Part shown: positions 1 through 11,600 of the stretch, piece by piece | Position numbering within the stretch: position 1 is the first letter of the stretch | How the letters are laid out: the number at the start of each line of letters is the position of its first letter | Assembly: GCA_037501455.1 (NCBI GenBank) | Contig: CM074856.1 | Location: forward strand, 89,292,001 to 89,356,000 | Direction: 5' to 3' | DNA length: 64,000 nucleotides | Source: Lantana camara | Taxonomy: Eukaryota; Streptophyta; Magnoliopsida; Lamiales; Verbenaceae | The notes under the pieces: generated by a model | The model's database searches: none | Told to the model about the DNA's origin: nothing | The model's input: only the letters and a program-made list of their open reading frames with translations | Program-made: the position numbers and the translations under genes

Positions 1-2888
1 AAATGGAAGTTCGCACCCGTATCAAACCATAGCGAACGGGAGACACACAAAACTCACACCCTCGCTAGGCGGCCTAGACCCTCAGGAACTGCGAGAATTA
101 AAATCAGAGTAGTGGAAGCAAATCATATACCAAACATGATTCCCAAGATCATCACATATACATATCAAAATGGGGGAGGGTCAAGTATTCCAAATTCACA
201 AGTTAGCTTACATACAAATGTACAATGCCATCACGGCCAAAAATAATCATAAGAGTAATCATAAGTACGTAAACCAAAATACAACAGTAAGAGTAAAAGT
301 AGTCCACTACGAATGTATGAAGACTCAAGCTAAACCACAAGTAAACTCCAAAAGACACTTGCCGCCTAGCTTGACTCGGAAGAACCTGCAACTCACAAGA
401 AAGGAAAAAGGGGAAAACAACAACGAGGGTTAGTCCTAGTGACTAGTGAGGGGGCTAACTCACGCACTCGTTATATATATATAGAGCAAAGCATTTAATC
501 AAAACTGAAGGATCCTTGAACCGAGAGTGGTTTTTGCAAGCCAAATTAATTCCCGTGATATATATATATATACATAAAGTAAAAGAAGTCAAAAGGAGAT
601 AATGCCGAATTTTAAGGATTTAGACATCCGCTCTCGTTTCACAGATCATACAAAGCTAAACCAACTCGGCGAGTACGAGTCTCGCACTAAACTCCCAACT
701 TCCATATACAAAGATCAGAGCAAAACAAAACAAATCAGAATCCATCCCCAACACCGGTTGATAGAAGGGTTGATCGGCCCTAGCTATCCACACACGGAAA
801 CGAGACAAGGTTTAATTACTACCTTGAAACCTTCGGCGGTTGCCTCCGCCGGCTCAAGAGAAACACCCTTCCTCAACCTCCCAAGGTTGGGCGAGACTCT
901 CAAAGGGAGGTGTTGATGGAAGAGCTCGGCGACCCCTCGGCCGTCCCGAGATTACCATACCACACTCCGGGGCCCAAAAATATGACGAAAGTCACACAAA
1001 CATATCTCAAAGCTTATCTTTCAAAGCCACAACTCGCGTACACACACACACTTGCATAAAACTAAACTTTTCCAAACCAAAACAAAATAGCTTATATACT
1101 TATACAAAACGTTTGAAATTCTGATAACAAATGGGATAAATCCCGCAACATAAGTATCATACACTTATTTACCATATATTATACGTATCCACATGCGAGG
1201 CTTCAAATCAATTAGGGTTATAGGTCGAATAACTAAAAGAACAAAACCTCACCTTGTCGACGAACGAAGTGGAGTAAAAAAAACAGGAAACCGGACACCT
1301 ACGGAGCAAGCTCGCCCTCTACGGGAAGATCCGCTGAACAAGACAAACAACAAAGAACACTCTTAGACTCAATATGAACCATATTGACGCTCGGTACATG
1401 CGCATGTATGCTTATGATGCCAATGATATGAAATGAATTCACATTAAGGCCAATTACAAGCAAATAATTCATATAAGAGCATATATCAAAAACGAGGAGA
1501 CAAAACAAAGCACAAACTCATAACATAAAACCTAACACGTCATAATACAAGTCACTTATGCATACACATCACGAACGGGGCAAGAAGGACCAACAAGAAA
1601 CAACGGAAAGAAAAGCAAAACCAAACAAAGACGAACGAAGAACTGAAGTTCCTAGGAGACACGCCCGTGTCCCCCTGGAAGGGCAAGCTGAGACACCCCC
1701 GTGTCTCAGTACAGAAAACGAACAACAAAATCCCGGAGGTGACACGCCCATGTCACCAAGAAAAGCCAAACCGTGACACCCCCGTGTCACGGTACAGAAA
1801 ATCGAAAACGAAAGGTGACACGCCCGTGTCACCGGAAAAGGGCGAACCGTGACACCCCCGTGTCACGGTACAGAAAAACGAAAACGGGCGAACAGCAACT
1901 CAGCAACCCCAAACCCAAAACCAAACACTCAAGCTCCAACTACCAAGCAAGGAAATGCAATAAATGCTAGGAAACAAGTCCTAAGAGCACACTAACAACA
2001 ACAAAAATCAAGAAAACAAGAAAGGAGCAAGAATCAAACCAATCACCCAACTACAACTATTCACATGCTTGACCAAACTCATGAATCAACCATGGGGAAG
2101 AGCTAAAAATCACATAAAAGAGAGAAGGAGGAGTGAAGATGACAACCATGGACTTACCTTACAATTTGGAGAAGCTTAGAAGTTGATTTGAGCTCAAAAT
2201 CAAAGATATGGCCAAAAGGCTTTCTTCCTTCTTCCTTCTTGCTTGGCTGATCGGTATAGAGGGGAGAGAGAGAGAGAATGGATCGGTTTTGGGGGGGTTT
2301 AGGGCTGAAATGGTTAGCTAACTCAAGTGTAATCCAAGGTTAAGGGCTTGGTTGGGTTAAGGTGGGGTCCACAACTCAAAGCTAGGTCAAAAGGTGGCTC
2401 TCAAGCGTAAGGGGCTCGTTACGGTTGAATTTCGAAGATCTTAACGAGCTTAGAAAAATGAGAGGTTTGTCCCATTAAACCCGAATCGTCGAAACGAGTT
2501 CAATGGAGGTGACGGAATTCGAATCCGAATTCCCGAGCTCAAGATACGCGTCTCGGAACCCAAGGTGCGCTAAGTGCTCTTTAGCCTCCTTTAGGTCCCG
2601 TCTCCAAAACGAACTTCAAAAAGGCAAGCAAAACAAATACCAAAACATATAACGAGCACATAAACGAGTCCATAAAGCGTATACTTAACACATATCATGA
2701 ATTCACAAAATTAGAATTAAATACGAACCCGAAACGAATAAAATACCAAACAAGAAAAGTTAAACGTTCAAGGGTAATCAAATTCATATTACAGCAAATA
2801 AGTTCAAATAACTTCAATAATTCGCGTTAGAAATTAAATAGCGCACATAAGAGGTTACCTGAAAAGTCTGATCAGTCGGGATGTTACA
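1..2888 (-). mobile_element. Family C LTR, incomplete at window edge
   Basis: The right end is GGGATGTTACA (to 2888), which on the minus strand is a canonical LTR start (TGTAACATCCC). The left end lies outside: the block ending CGAACGGGAGAC near 44 sits about 100 bp inside related LTRs that are complete here (43578, 56786), so about 60 bp are missing. Sequence order matches the C' LTR (35279-36140, then 46227-47046, then 48993-50440) with clear divergence. No coding ORF is convincing; the 60-100 codon frames are chance ORFs. No PBS or PPT is visible, so a solo LTR cannot be told from one end of a full element. It abuts element A's 5' LTR, which lacks its first 89 bp there. Confidence 0.8.
1658..1868. 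repeat. Palindrome cluster in C LTR (six hairpins, 76-bp period)
   Basis: Six inverted repeats of the type GTGACAC-(4 nt)-GTGTCAC lie at 1658-1671, 1688-1709, 1738-1757, 1771-1792, 1814-1833 and 1847-1868. Arms are 6-9 bp around a C-rich centre. The last four form two copies of a 76-bp unit holding one CGCC-centred and one CCCC-centred palindrome. Flanking bases of each arm also pair (CTGAG/CTCAG, CCGTG/CACGG), so the arms have co-varied between copies. Function unknown. Confidence 0.85.
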
Positions 2889-3870
2889 TCATGCATTGCA
2901 ATCTTACATGAACTTGGTGCTCGTATATGTTCTGACATGTTTTAAGGGGAATTCTTGACCTTTGATTCAGTTTACTATTCATAACCCGAGCCTACTTTGT
3001 TCATATTGCTACTCGAACCCTAGAGGTTCATCACATATGTTTCCCAATCGTTTGAACTTGTTTCCCGAACTCAGAAAGTCTTTCTTGAGCCATAAGGGTA
3101 TTTTTGGAACTTACCGACCAAAGTTACTATTCATCAGAAAATGATCTTTTGATTCTGATACCTTTTCCTATCCAAGTTACAGTCGAATCGATCCTTGAAT
3201 CGAGACGAGTCTTTTGAAATCATTCTTGGCTTGGAAATCCATTCCGGAACTTTGTTTTATTGAAAACGTTTTTGAAAACCCTAGGTTACTATTCCTTTTA
3301 CGAACGGTTTTCATTCGGAAAATGTTTTCTCTTCGGATTTGCACTACTTGAGCTATTTCAAGATTTTTGAGATGTTTTACAACTCTTGATTTAAACCCTA
3401 TCTTGAAATTTTGAAGCGTACGTTCGTACGTGAGAATTCACTATTCATCCTACGTTTTCAACTTTTTAACGGTAAAACGTTTTATAGTCGATTTTGGACT
3501 CAAAACGCTTCTCTATTTATTTCTTGAATTTTAGAAGCAATCCGGACTTAAAAATCATTTTAGAAAGTCGTTTTTCAGTCATGTCGAGTTTCGAGCTCAA
3601 AACTTTTATTCACTAAAACTAATGTATCTTTCAAACGGTAAATCCGATTTCGATGAATGAATATGCGTTTCGAAGCTAATTTTCTTGCCGTCGGAATGGT
3701 TAAACTTCCAGCCACTTATCCTCGAGTCTTGGGGGACGAAATTACAGAAATACCCCCAGCAGTCCCATTTTAGCTTCTACATGCCTAAAGCTTCCAAGAG
3801 AATCTATCCAATTTTTGCTCTCCTACCCTTCTCCACATTTTATTTCCAAGGTGAGGGGCTTATCTTCAGC

Positions 3871-3879
3871 TATAAATAG
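3871..3879 (+). promoter_or_regulatory. TATA box of element A 5' LTR
   Basis: TATAAATAG lies in GC-richer flanks about 980 bp into the visible LTR and is a perfect plant TATA box. It is preserved in the 3' LTR at 14230. A pyrimidine-rich stretch about 55-80 bp downstream (TTCTTCTCTCCCTCTCC) resembles a plant transcription-start region. Inferred U3/R boundary; no transcript data. Confidence 0.65.
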
Positions 3880-4668
3880 AGGCCAAGAGGCATTTGAATC
3901 CTTGCTCAAAGTTGTGTTAACAACACCCTTTCTTCTCTCCCTCTCCCCCTCTTGCCGTCGGCACCCCCCTTTGGTAGCTAGGTTAGTTTGTTTTGTTTTT
4001 ATGTTATGTTAGTTTAGTTTATGTTTTTATGTTATGGTATGTTTATATTATGTTTAGGTTGGGTCTTAGGGTCTTCCCTAAGCCATATAGGATTTTATTT
4101 TATGCATTTATTATATGGTTTTTATGATATGTTTTGATAGTTGTTTATATGTTTTTATTGTTTAGTATATGCATGAATATGTTATCAATTGCTCTAGTAT
4201 ATGCTATGATCATGTGATATGATTGTTATGTTATGAGAATTGATGCATGATTATGGAATTTGAATTATGCTTGCTAATGGAATAGTGATTTACAATTTAT
4301 TATGTCACAACTTGTTACATGTTGATATGGAATTAAATTGTTACATGTTACATGCCTAAAGGTTCATGATATATGATATGATATGATATGAGATATGTTG
4401 TGACATGTTGTCACATTGTTATATGCTTCTTGAATTATGAATTGAGCTTATGGTATGAGATGGATTAATGGTTTAGTGCCTTGATCATGTTATACACTTT
4501 AATGGTGTCACATGTTATAACCTAAGATAGAATAGTGTTTCATAACTTGATCTTATGCCTTAATTGGATATCTTAACCATAGGTTATACCTTTAACCTAG
4601 ATCACACTTGATTATATTAACATGAACTTGAAACTATAGGTTATAATCAAGATCATAATTTGATTAGG

Positions 4669-4749
4669 GTGTGTGTGTGTGCATGCCGTGTGTGTGTGTG
4701 TGTTCGTGCATGGTGTGTGTGTGTACCGTGTGTGTGTGGGTGTGTGTAT
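4669..4749. repeat. TG/GT microsatellite in A 5' LTR
   Basis: Interrupted (GT)n tract with GCATG and TACC interruptions. An identical tract occurs in the 3' LTR at 15028-15108, so it predates this insertion. Confidence 0.9.
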
Positions 4750-4784
4750 AGTAAGGGTTTGACCCGACCCTTTGACCCGACATG

Positions 4785-4860
4785 TGAATAGTAACCTGTG
4801 AATAGTAATCGTGAATAGTAATCTGGAATAGTACTTTTGAATAGTGCTTTTGAATAGTAA
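4785..4860. repeat. Short GAATAGT tandem repeats in A 5' LTR
   Basis: Six imperfect copies of an 11-13 bp unit with core GAATAGT, immediately after the TG tract. The same array is in the 3' LTR at about 15144-15219. Confidence 0.8.
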
Positions 4861-5922
4861 AAATGAATTAAAACTTGTGCTTTCTTAATAGACATTTGCA
4901 CCTAGGGTTTCCATATCCAGGGTCTAAAATGTGTTTTCAAAATGTGTTTTCTTTCGTGGACTTGTTTCTTAACTTAAGGTTTGCGATAGGATTCATAATT
5001 TGACTAAAGCTTACTCGGTTATAGTAAGATCATAGTCTAACGTTAAGAGTAACTCACTTTGACGTATTCCTTTGTGTGTTACCTTTCTTGAATACCTTAA
5101 ATGGTATTACTCTCTTGTGTTACATGTTCTTTACATGTTCCTTGTTCATTGTTCTTGCATTTCATATGCATCTTGGTTAGTAGTGGGTCTTAGTTGTTAA
5201 GCTCACTCTAGTACACCACCTACAGGAGTTAAAGTTGAGCACTGGGATCCCCAGGGCACCGCATAATCTGTCTACCTACCTTTTGTTACTGATAGGTGAG
5301 GTGAAGTTATAAATGTTTTCCAACTGGAACCACGATTATACTATCGTATCATATGTTTTGAAATTCAAAGCTAAACCTTGTTTTGAACTATCCCTGTTAT
5401 CGGGACATTCTCTTGAAAGGATCATTCATACTTTAATAGTATACCTTGATCTACAGTACATGTTTTCCAAAGTTCTGCATTCTTGTTCAAAGACAGTTAC
5501 ATGTTTTGCATATGTTTTCAAAGTACAGTTTACAGACAGTTTCACATGTTTTCAGACAGAATCATATGTTTTACAAACAGCATCATATGTTACAGTTTTA
5601 GTTTCACATGTTATAAGTTAGTATACTGGAGTGATACTCTGGTCACTGCTAATCTTAAATGCAAGCATACAGTTTACAGTTTGGGCCCGGCGGTTATGTG
5701 TGGAGGTGATGCTCGGGAGGTGAGCGCCAACGACATCACCAATACCGGCCGCCACACTTAGACTATTGACACCGACTTTTAACAGGAGGTTTGTTAAGTC
5801 AGGACAATTTGTCTGGGAACGGACAGCAAATCTGTTCCCATTACATGTTTACAGGTCGCCTAGGGCTAGCTACCCGAAGTGACAACCGGTGGAGGATGGT
5901 GCATGTTTGTATGCGTTGGTAA

Positions 5923-6082
5923 GAGTTGTTGTTGACCTTGGTCCGATAGTCTACTATGTGCGGAGTTGTTGTTGACCTTGGTCCGATGCTCTACTATATG
6001 TGGGGTTATTGTTGATCTTGGTCCGATACTCTACTACACGTGGAATTATCGTTGATCCTGGTCCGATGCTCTACCGAATCAT
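5923..6082 (+). repeat. 4 x 40-bp tandem repeat in A 5' LTR
   Basis: Units at 5923-5962, 5963-6002, 6003-6042 and 6043-6082 share the core TTGGTCCGAT followed by CTCTAC. Divergence grows toward the fourth unit. The 3' LTR has the same array at 16282-16441. Confidence 0.88.
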
Positions 6083-6951
6083 GTTTTCTGGAGTAAGGAT
6101 GGAGGAGCCTAGCTTGCGGGCAAAATTCTGTTTCATAAAGGATGGTTCATATCTGGAAAAGTTCACTTTACCCTTATCCCGTTTTATGAAAGAACTATGA
6201 ACCATCAACAGCATATGTGTGCGCGTGTGATAGCATTCATGAAAATGTTTTATAACGTGCATTCTTTTGCAGCATCGCATTCAAAGAGTTTTATCAACCG
6301 AACTTGTTTCAAGTTCTTCTTTAAAGCATTGCATTAACAGTTCTAAACTTTACTTCAAGTTCTTTATCATTCAGTACTTTCTTTAAAGTATTCCCTCACT
6401 TAGTCCTTTTGACTAATACCTCTCCCGTTTTCTTGCCTCGTGGTTTCAGGTCTTGCAGCCGCAGTCTAGAGTTATCTTGAAGCTCTAGATTGTCATTTTT
6501 GTTTCTGTCAGGACTTAGTATTACTTCCTCTTTTGCGTCCTGCATATGTTTTATGGCTGCATCACTTTATGTTTCTGTTTATGTTTCCGAATACTTGAGT
6601 ATCTTTGTTATACTCTTTCTGTTGCTCTGTTACCGATATTTTGAACTCTGTTGTATCGGTACTTATATGTGAATCTGTTATATGTTCTGATATGCCGAGT
6701 CTCTGTTACACGATCAATATGTTCTTGCTTGTTACATACCATCACGCACATGTTTTGAAAAGTTTTAAAATACTCTGATTTTTCCGCTGCATAGCCACAT
6801 CGTTGTACATGTATAGTTTTGATAGACAGCCGTTCGCTGGAGTATTTCTTGAGTGATGGCTCACACCATTACTTGAGAGGTGCTTCAGTGCGGGGGTTGA
6901 GACGCCGCTCTCCTCTTGTTCTGGTACGGGTGGGGGCGTTACAGCCTGAGG

Positions 6952-6963
6952 TGGTATCAGAGC
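6952..6963 (+). other. Primer-binding site of element A (tRNA-iMet)
   Basis: TGGTATCAGAGC lies 8 nt after the 5' LTR end. This is the usual plant complement to the 3' end of initiator tRNA-Met and fixes the 5' LTR boundary and the plus orientation. Confidence 0.9.
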
Positions 6964-7130
6964 ATCGGGTTAAGTAAGAAGAGACTTAACCTAGATTGCT
7001 CTCATGTTGCATCATGGATTGTTCACGCATTGCATCCAGGATCATTCTCATATTGCATCGAGACAGGATATTTGGGGATTGCATGGTTATGTTATCTGGA
7101 TTTCATATCTGTGGTATCTTCTGTATAGCT

Positions 7131-7811
7131 ATGGCAGTTCAGCCACACCAGGATCCTAATCAGCAGATGGATGAGGCTTTCTTTGAGCAGTTTGAGACCC
7201 CGCGTACTGTGGCAGTTTCTCGCCGTGGAGGCACTCGTTTCTACACCTGGCGCAGGTCTAGGAACAGTGGCAGACCTGGGTATTCCTATCCTAACAGAGT
7301 TGTGCACTATCTCGAGTCTGAGAGAGATGGTTACTTTCAGGAGTATCAGAGGACCCGTGAGGTCAGGTTGGAGTCTCTGCGCTATCAGGATCAGTCACTG
7401 CAGTACCAGATTGATAGGGACATCGCTCGTGAGCATGCTGCAGAGATGACTCATATTGCTGATCAGAGGGCTGCTCGTATTGCTGAGCTGGAGGCAGATC
7501 TTATGCAGATGACTATCGATCGCGACACCTCCATGGAGCGTCACCAGCACTACCGTGCCCGCGTGAGAGCTCGCCTGTATGATACCTATCACTTATCCGA
7601 TGAGCAGGCAGTTGAGGAGGTCGAGGGTCAGGATGTCAGTCAGGCCTCTCAGGAGCCCGAGCCTATGCAGGATCAGTCTGATGGAGGCAATGGAGGGTCT
7701 GATGATGATGATGATGGTGGAGACGATCCAGCAGGACACGGACAGGGTGAGGTCGTTGCCGTTTCTGATGACACCACCAGAGGTTCTTTGGATCACAGTT
7801 ATCAGGGTTGA
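7131..7811 (+). CDS. Extra ORF upstream of gag in element A (unknown function)
   Basis: A 226-codon ORF between PBS and gag. The frame is open from 6996, but the ATG at 7131 (MAVQPHQDPN) is the more likely start because the earlier stretch is hydrophobic and reads like leader sequence. From the start: a basic region with several Arg (residues about 28-60), a long charged helical region rich in Arg, Glu and Gln that could form a coiled coil (about 65-165), and a very acidic tail with a run of Asp (about 175-210). No zinc knuckle, protease or RT motif. Separate ORFs before gag are known in Tat/Ogre-type elements but are not standard for chromoviruses. The LTRs are nearly identical and the ORF has no stop, so it may be intact. 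I do not recognise a family. Confidence 0.6.
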   Translation: MAVQPHQDPNQQMDEAFFEQFETPRTVAVSRRGGTRFYTWRRSRNSGRPGYSYPNRVVHYLESERDGYFQEYQRTREVRLESLRYQDQSLQYQIDRDIAREHAAEMTHIADQRAARIAELEADLMQMTIDRDTSMERHQHYRARVRARLYDTYHLSDEQAVEEVEGQDVSQASQEPEPMQDQSDGGNGGSDDDDDGGDDPAGHGQGEVVAVSDDTTRGSLDHSYQG

Positions 7812-8600
7812 TTGCTGATGGGAGATGTCTGTATATAGTACTGATGCATATATATCTATCTATCGATGGCGGACATATAGCCGGGACAGTTCAGGACTGA
7901 CTTTTGGATGAGGGGATGTATAGCTCTAGTAGATGATCCCCGACTTTTGGCACCACGGATGACGGTTCAGATGACTTGGTACCTACTAGGTTATTTTCAG
8001 CAGGGTTGGACGGATTGGTAAGGCCTGTAAGGGAGTCAACTCGATAGTATCGGGTCCTCCCCATTTTGAATTAATACTGTTAACATGTGGCCTGTAGTAA
8101 ATTTTACCAAACCTTGCACAGTTATAACACTTTCGGCTTTATGTTGGATATCTGTTTACTGCTTTCCATAACTGTCATTGCATGAGTCTTAGAGTTGCTT
8201 CAAGATACCATTAGGACCGTTGATAGGATCATGCCATTTCATTTATTGTTAGCATGCTATTATTCTTAATATGTTGGATACGTTTCTGGATATGTTGATC
8301 ATGCTTCTGATCATGTTACAGTTCTTGTTGATATGACAGTACACGTTCTGTTCCCGTTTTACATGTTGATATGTTGCCCGAGCTTCTGTTCTCGTTTACA
8401 TGTTGTCTGACAATTGTTTCTGATTATATGATATGTTTGGAGATCTTGAATCTTTGCTGACATGTTGTTATGGGAATGTGTTGTTCTCATACTTATGTGT
8501 GACTACGTGAGAATGTGAATACGTGGTTACGGATTCTGTGAATCATTATATGTCATGCATCGAATATATGTATCTGAATGCTTGTGAATTCAGTAAAAAC
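7812..8600 (+). other. Untranslated spacer between extra ORF and gag
   Basis: About 790 bp, T-rich, with repeated ATGTTG and TGATATG words and many short upstream ATGs. I see no coding frame or RNA gene. Confidence 0.6.
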
Positions 8601-11600
8601 ATGCCACCGAGAAGAGCACCCCGGAATCGTGTACCACCACTGCCACCCCAAAGAGATGTCACGCCACCCCCTGAAAGAGAAAGAACTCCGGAATTAAGGG
8701 ATGTGCTACGACAATTTATGAGGGCTTGTGCACCAAGAGATAATCCTCCTAATGAAAGGTCATTGGAAAAGTTTCTGAGGATGAATCCACCTAAGTTCTA
8801 TGGAGAACCGAACGACATAAAGGCTGAGAATTGGATTAACAGTCTTGAGAAGATTTTCGAGGCTATGGAGATCTACCCAGAGGATCGTGAACGAGTTCGA
8901 TATGCTACTTTTCTTATGGAAGGAGCTGCATACAATTGGTGGAAGCATGTTCAGCACATGTGGAACGAGAATAACGTTGAAGGAAGTTGGGATGAGTTTA
9001 TCGGGGAGTTTCAGCAGAAGTATACGCCTCAAGTGACTCGTGATGCACGAGAGGCTGAGTTTATGAGTCTGGTTCAGGGAACTATGAATGTGATGGAGTA
9101 TGAAGCTAGGTTTGTGAGGCTGATCAAGTATGCGCCTCATATTCTGACTGATGAGCGTCGCAAGACGAAGAGGTTTATTGATGGACTGAAGCCCGAACTT
9201 CGGTTGGCACTTGCTTCTTTGGTTATTGAGACCTACAACCAGGCTGTTGATAGAGCGCTAAGGGTTGAAGCTGCACACAAGGAGATCAAGATAACTACTG
9301 CACGACAAGGACCTTCTAACCCTAAGCCTTATCAAGGGAATAAGCGACCTTCCGGATCTTTTCTCCAAGGAACTGGAAAGAGGCCAATGGTCACACCGCA
9401 GCGTCAGCAGCAGAATGCTCCACCAAAACAGCAAGCACAGAAGCAGAAAGCGCCACAGCAGTATCAGAAGGCGCCACAACAGCAGAGAGCACCTCAGCCA
9501 GGTCCAGAGGAAATTGTTTGTCGATATTGTCGCCGAACGGGACACACTGAGGAGAACTGTCGCAAGAAAGCTGGACAGTGTTTCGCGTGTGGTTCCCCTG
9601 AGCACCAGATGGATAGTTGCCCGCACAAGATCAGGAGATTTGGGGTCCAGGATAAAGGAAAAGCAGTGGTGGGTACGACGAACAAACCGGTGGTCAGAGG
9701 CAGAGCTTATGCTTTGGATGGTAAGGAGGAGGTTGATCCTTCGTCTGTTGTGGAAGGTATTGTGCACATTCTTAACACGCCAGTTAAGGTCTTGTATGAC
9801 CCTGGTGCCACGCATTCATTTGTTGCTTCTGAATTATGTGCGCATTTACAGTTTCCTCTTGAATACTTGCCATATAAATTTGAAGTGAGTTCTCTTTTGG
9901 GAACTTGCCTTGTTACGGATCAAGTATATAAACGCTGCCCTATATGTATTGGTACCCGTTGTTACCCGACGGATCTGATTGAGTTACCGATGACGAGATA
10001 CGAGGTTATACTTGGTATGGATTGGTTGTCTAAGTACCGAGCTAAGTTGGATTGTTACAAGAAAGAGATCATCTTGGAAGAAGATGAAAGTGGGACATCA
10101 GAAAGGAAAGTTGAGAAGTTATCAGTGATTTCTTCGATGGAAGCTAAGAAGTTGATTCAGAAAGGAGCTAGTGGATTTGTGGCTTATCTTTTGAATAGAC
10201 AGAAAGATCAACTTAAGATCGAAGAAGTGGAAGTGGTGAACGAGTTCCTAGATGTGTTTCCTGAGCATTTGGATTCGTTACCTCCTGACCGTGAGTTGGA
10301 ATTTACAATCGAGACGATATCAGGAGCTGAGCCGTACTCAAAGACACCTTACAGAATGGCACCAGCTGAATTGGATGAACTGAGAAAGCAATTGGACGAG
10401 TTGATTGAGTCAGGATATGTTCGACCGAGCACCTCGCCGTGGGGAGCGCCTGTACTTTTCGTTAAGAAGAAGGATGGATCATTGCGTTTATGCATTGACT
10501 ATCGGGAGTTGAACAGGATGACAATCAAGAATAAGTATCCTCTCCCTCATATCGAAGAGCTGTTCGATATACTTCAAGGATCGAAGGTCTACTCCAAGTT
10601 AGATCTAAGACAAGGGTATTATCAGTTGAAGATCAGGGAAGCAGATATTCCTAAGACTGCTTTCAACAGCCGATACGGACATTATGAGTTTGTAGTAATG
10701 CCGTTTGGTTTGACAAACGCACCAGCTGCATTCATGGATATGATGCACCGTATATTCAAGCCGTTTCTCGACAAGTTTGTAGTGATCTTCATCGACGATA
10801 TTTTGGTATTTTCGAAGACACCGGAGGAACATGCTGAGCATCTTCGAATCGTGTTACGCACTTTGCTGGATCACAAGCTATATGCAAAGTTCAGTAAATG
10901 TGAGTTCTGGCTTGAGAGAGTTACATTTCTCGGACACATCATATCAGGATCTGGAATCGAAGTAGATCCCTCGAAGATCGAGACGATTATGGATTGGAAG
11001 TCACCGAAGAATCCTTCAGAAGTGAGGAGTTTTCTGGGATTAGCTGGTTACTACCGGAGGTTTGTCCAAGATTTCTCGAAGATAGCTACACCTCTCACTA
11101 AGTTGACAAAGAAAGAAGGGAAGTTTGAATGGACGGAGAAGTGTGAGCAAAGTTTTCAAAGATTGAAGGAGATGCTAACAACTGCACCCGTGTTAGCGTT
11201 ACCAGAAGGAAAAGAAGGATATACTGTTTACACCGATGCTTCGAAAGAAGGATTAGGAGGAGTTTTGATGCAGAATGGAAAGGTGATTGCGTATGCATCG
11301 AGGAAACTCAAAACGCATGAAGTCAACTACCCGACACATGATTTGGAGTTAGCCGCTATAGTTTTTGCTCTTGGGAAGTGGAGACATTACCTGTATGGAG
11401 TTACGTTTGAGATCTTTACTGATCATAAGAGCCTGCGATATCTATTCACTCAGAAGGAGTTGAATATGCGACAGAGGAGATGGATGGAATTTCTGGAAGA
11501 CTACGATTGCATTATTCAATACCATCCAGGAAAGGCGAATGTTGTAGCAGATGCTCTAAGCAGGAAAGTTCGTTTGGCACAGATTTCTGCCAACCCCGAA

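Larger units (their letters stand above)
2889..6943 (+). repeat. Element A 5' LTR, lacking its first 89 bp
   Basis: Collinear with 13248-17302 at a constant offset of 10359 bp, with no net indel over 4055 bp. By eye I found about 11 substitutions (for example near 3171, 3512, 3714, 4570, 5664, 6704 and 6937), roughly 0.3% divergence. The end TTACA at 6943 is followed after 8 nt by the PBS. It contains a TATA box at 3871, a TG microsatellite, GAATAGT repeats and a 4 x 40-bp tandem repeat. The terminal TGTAACAGCC seen in the 3' LTR is absent here. Confidence 0.93.

Noticed and set aside
471..482. AT dinucleotide runs (also near 17420, 21740, 37200) as promoters
   Set aside because: Simple AT microsatellites without supporting core-promoter context.
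1558..1852. ORFs across the C LTR palindromes with repeated TPPCH/DTPVS peptides
   Set aside because: Peptide repeats are the translation of the DNA palindromes; several frames are open at once because of base composition.
4653..4901. ORF rich in His-Thr in A's LTRs
   Set aside because: It is the translated TG microsatellite in noncoding LTR.
9790..9816. Protease motif DPG instead of DSG/DTG as inactivating change
   Set aside because: The independent element D has the same DPGATHSF, so it appears to be a lineage feature.
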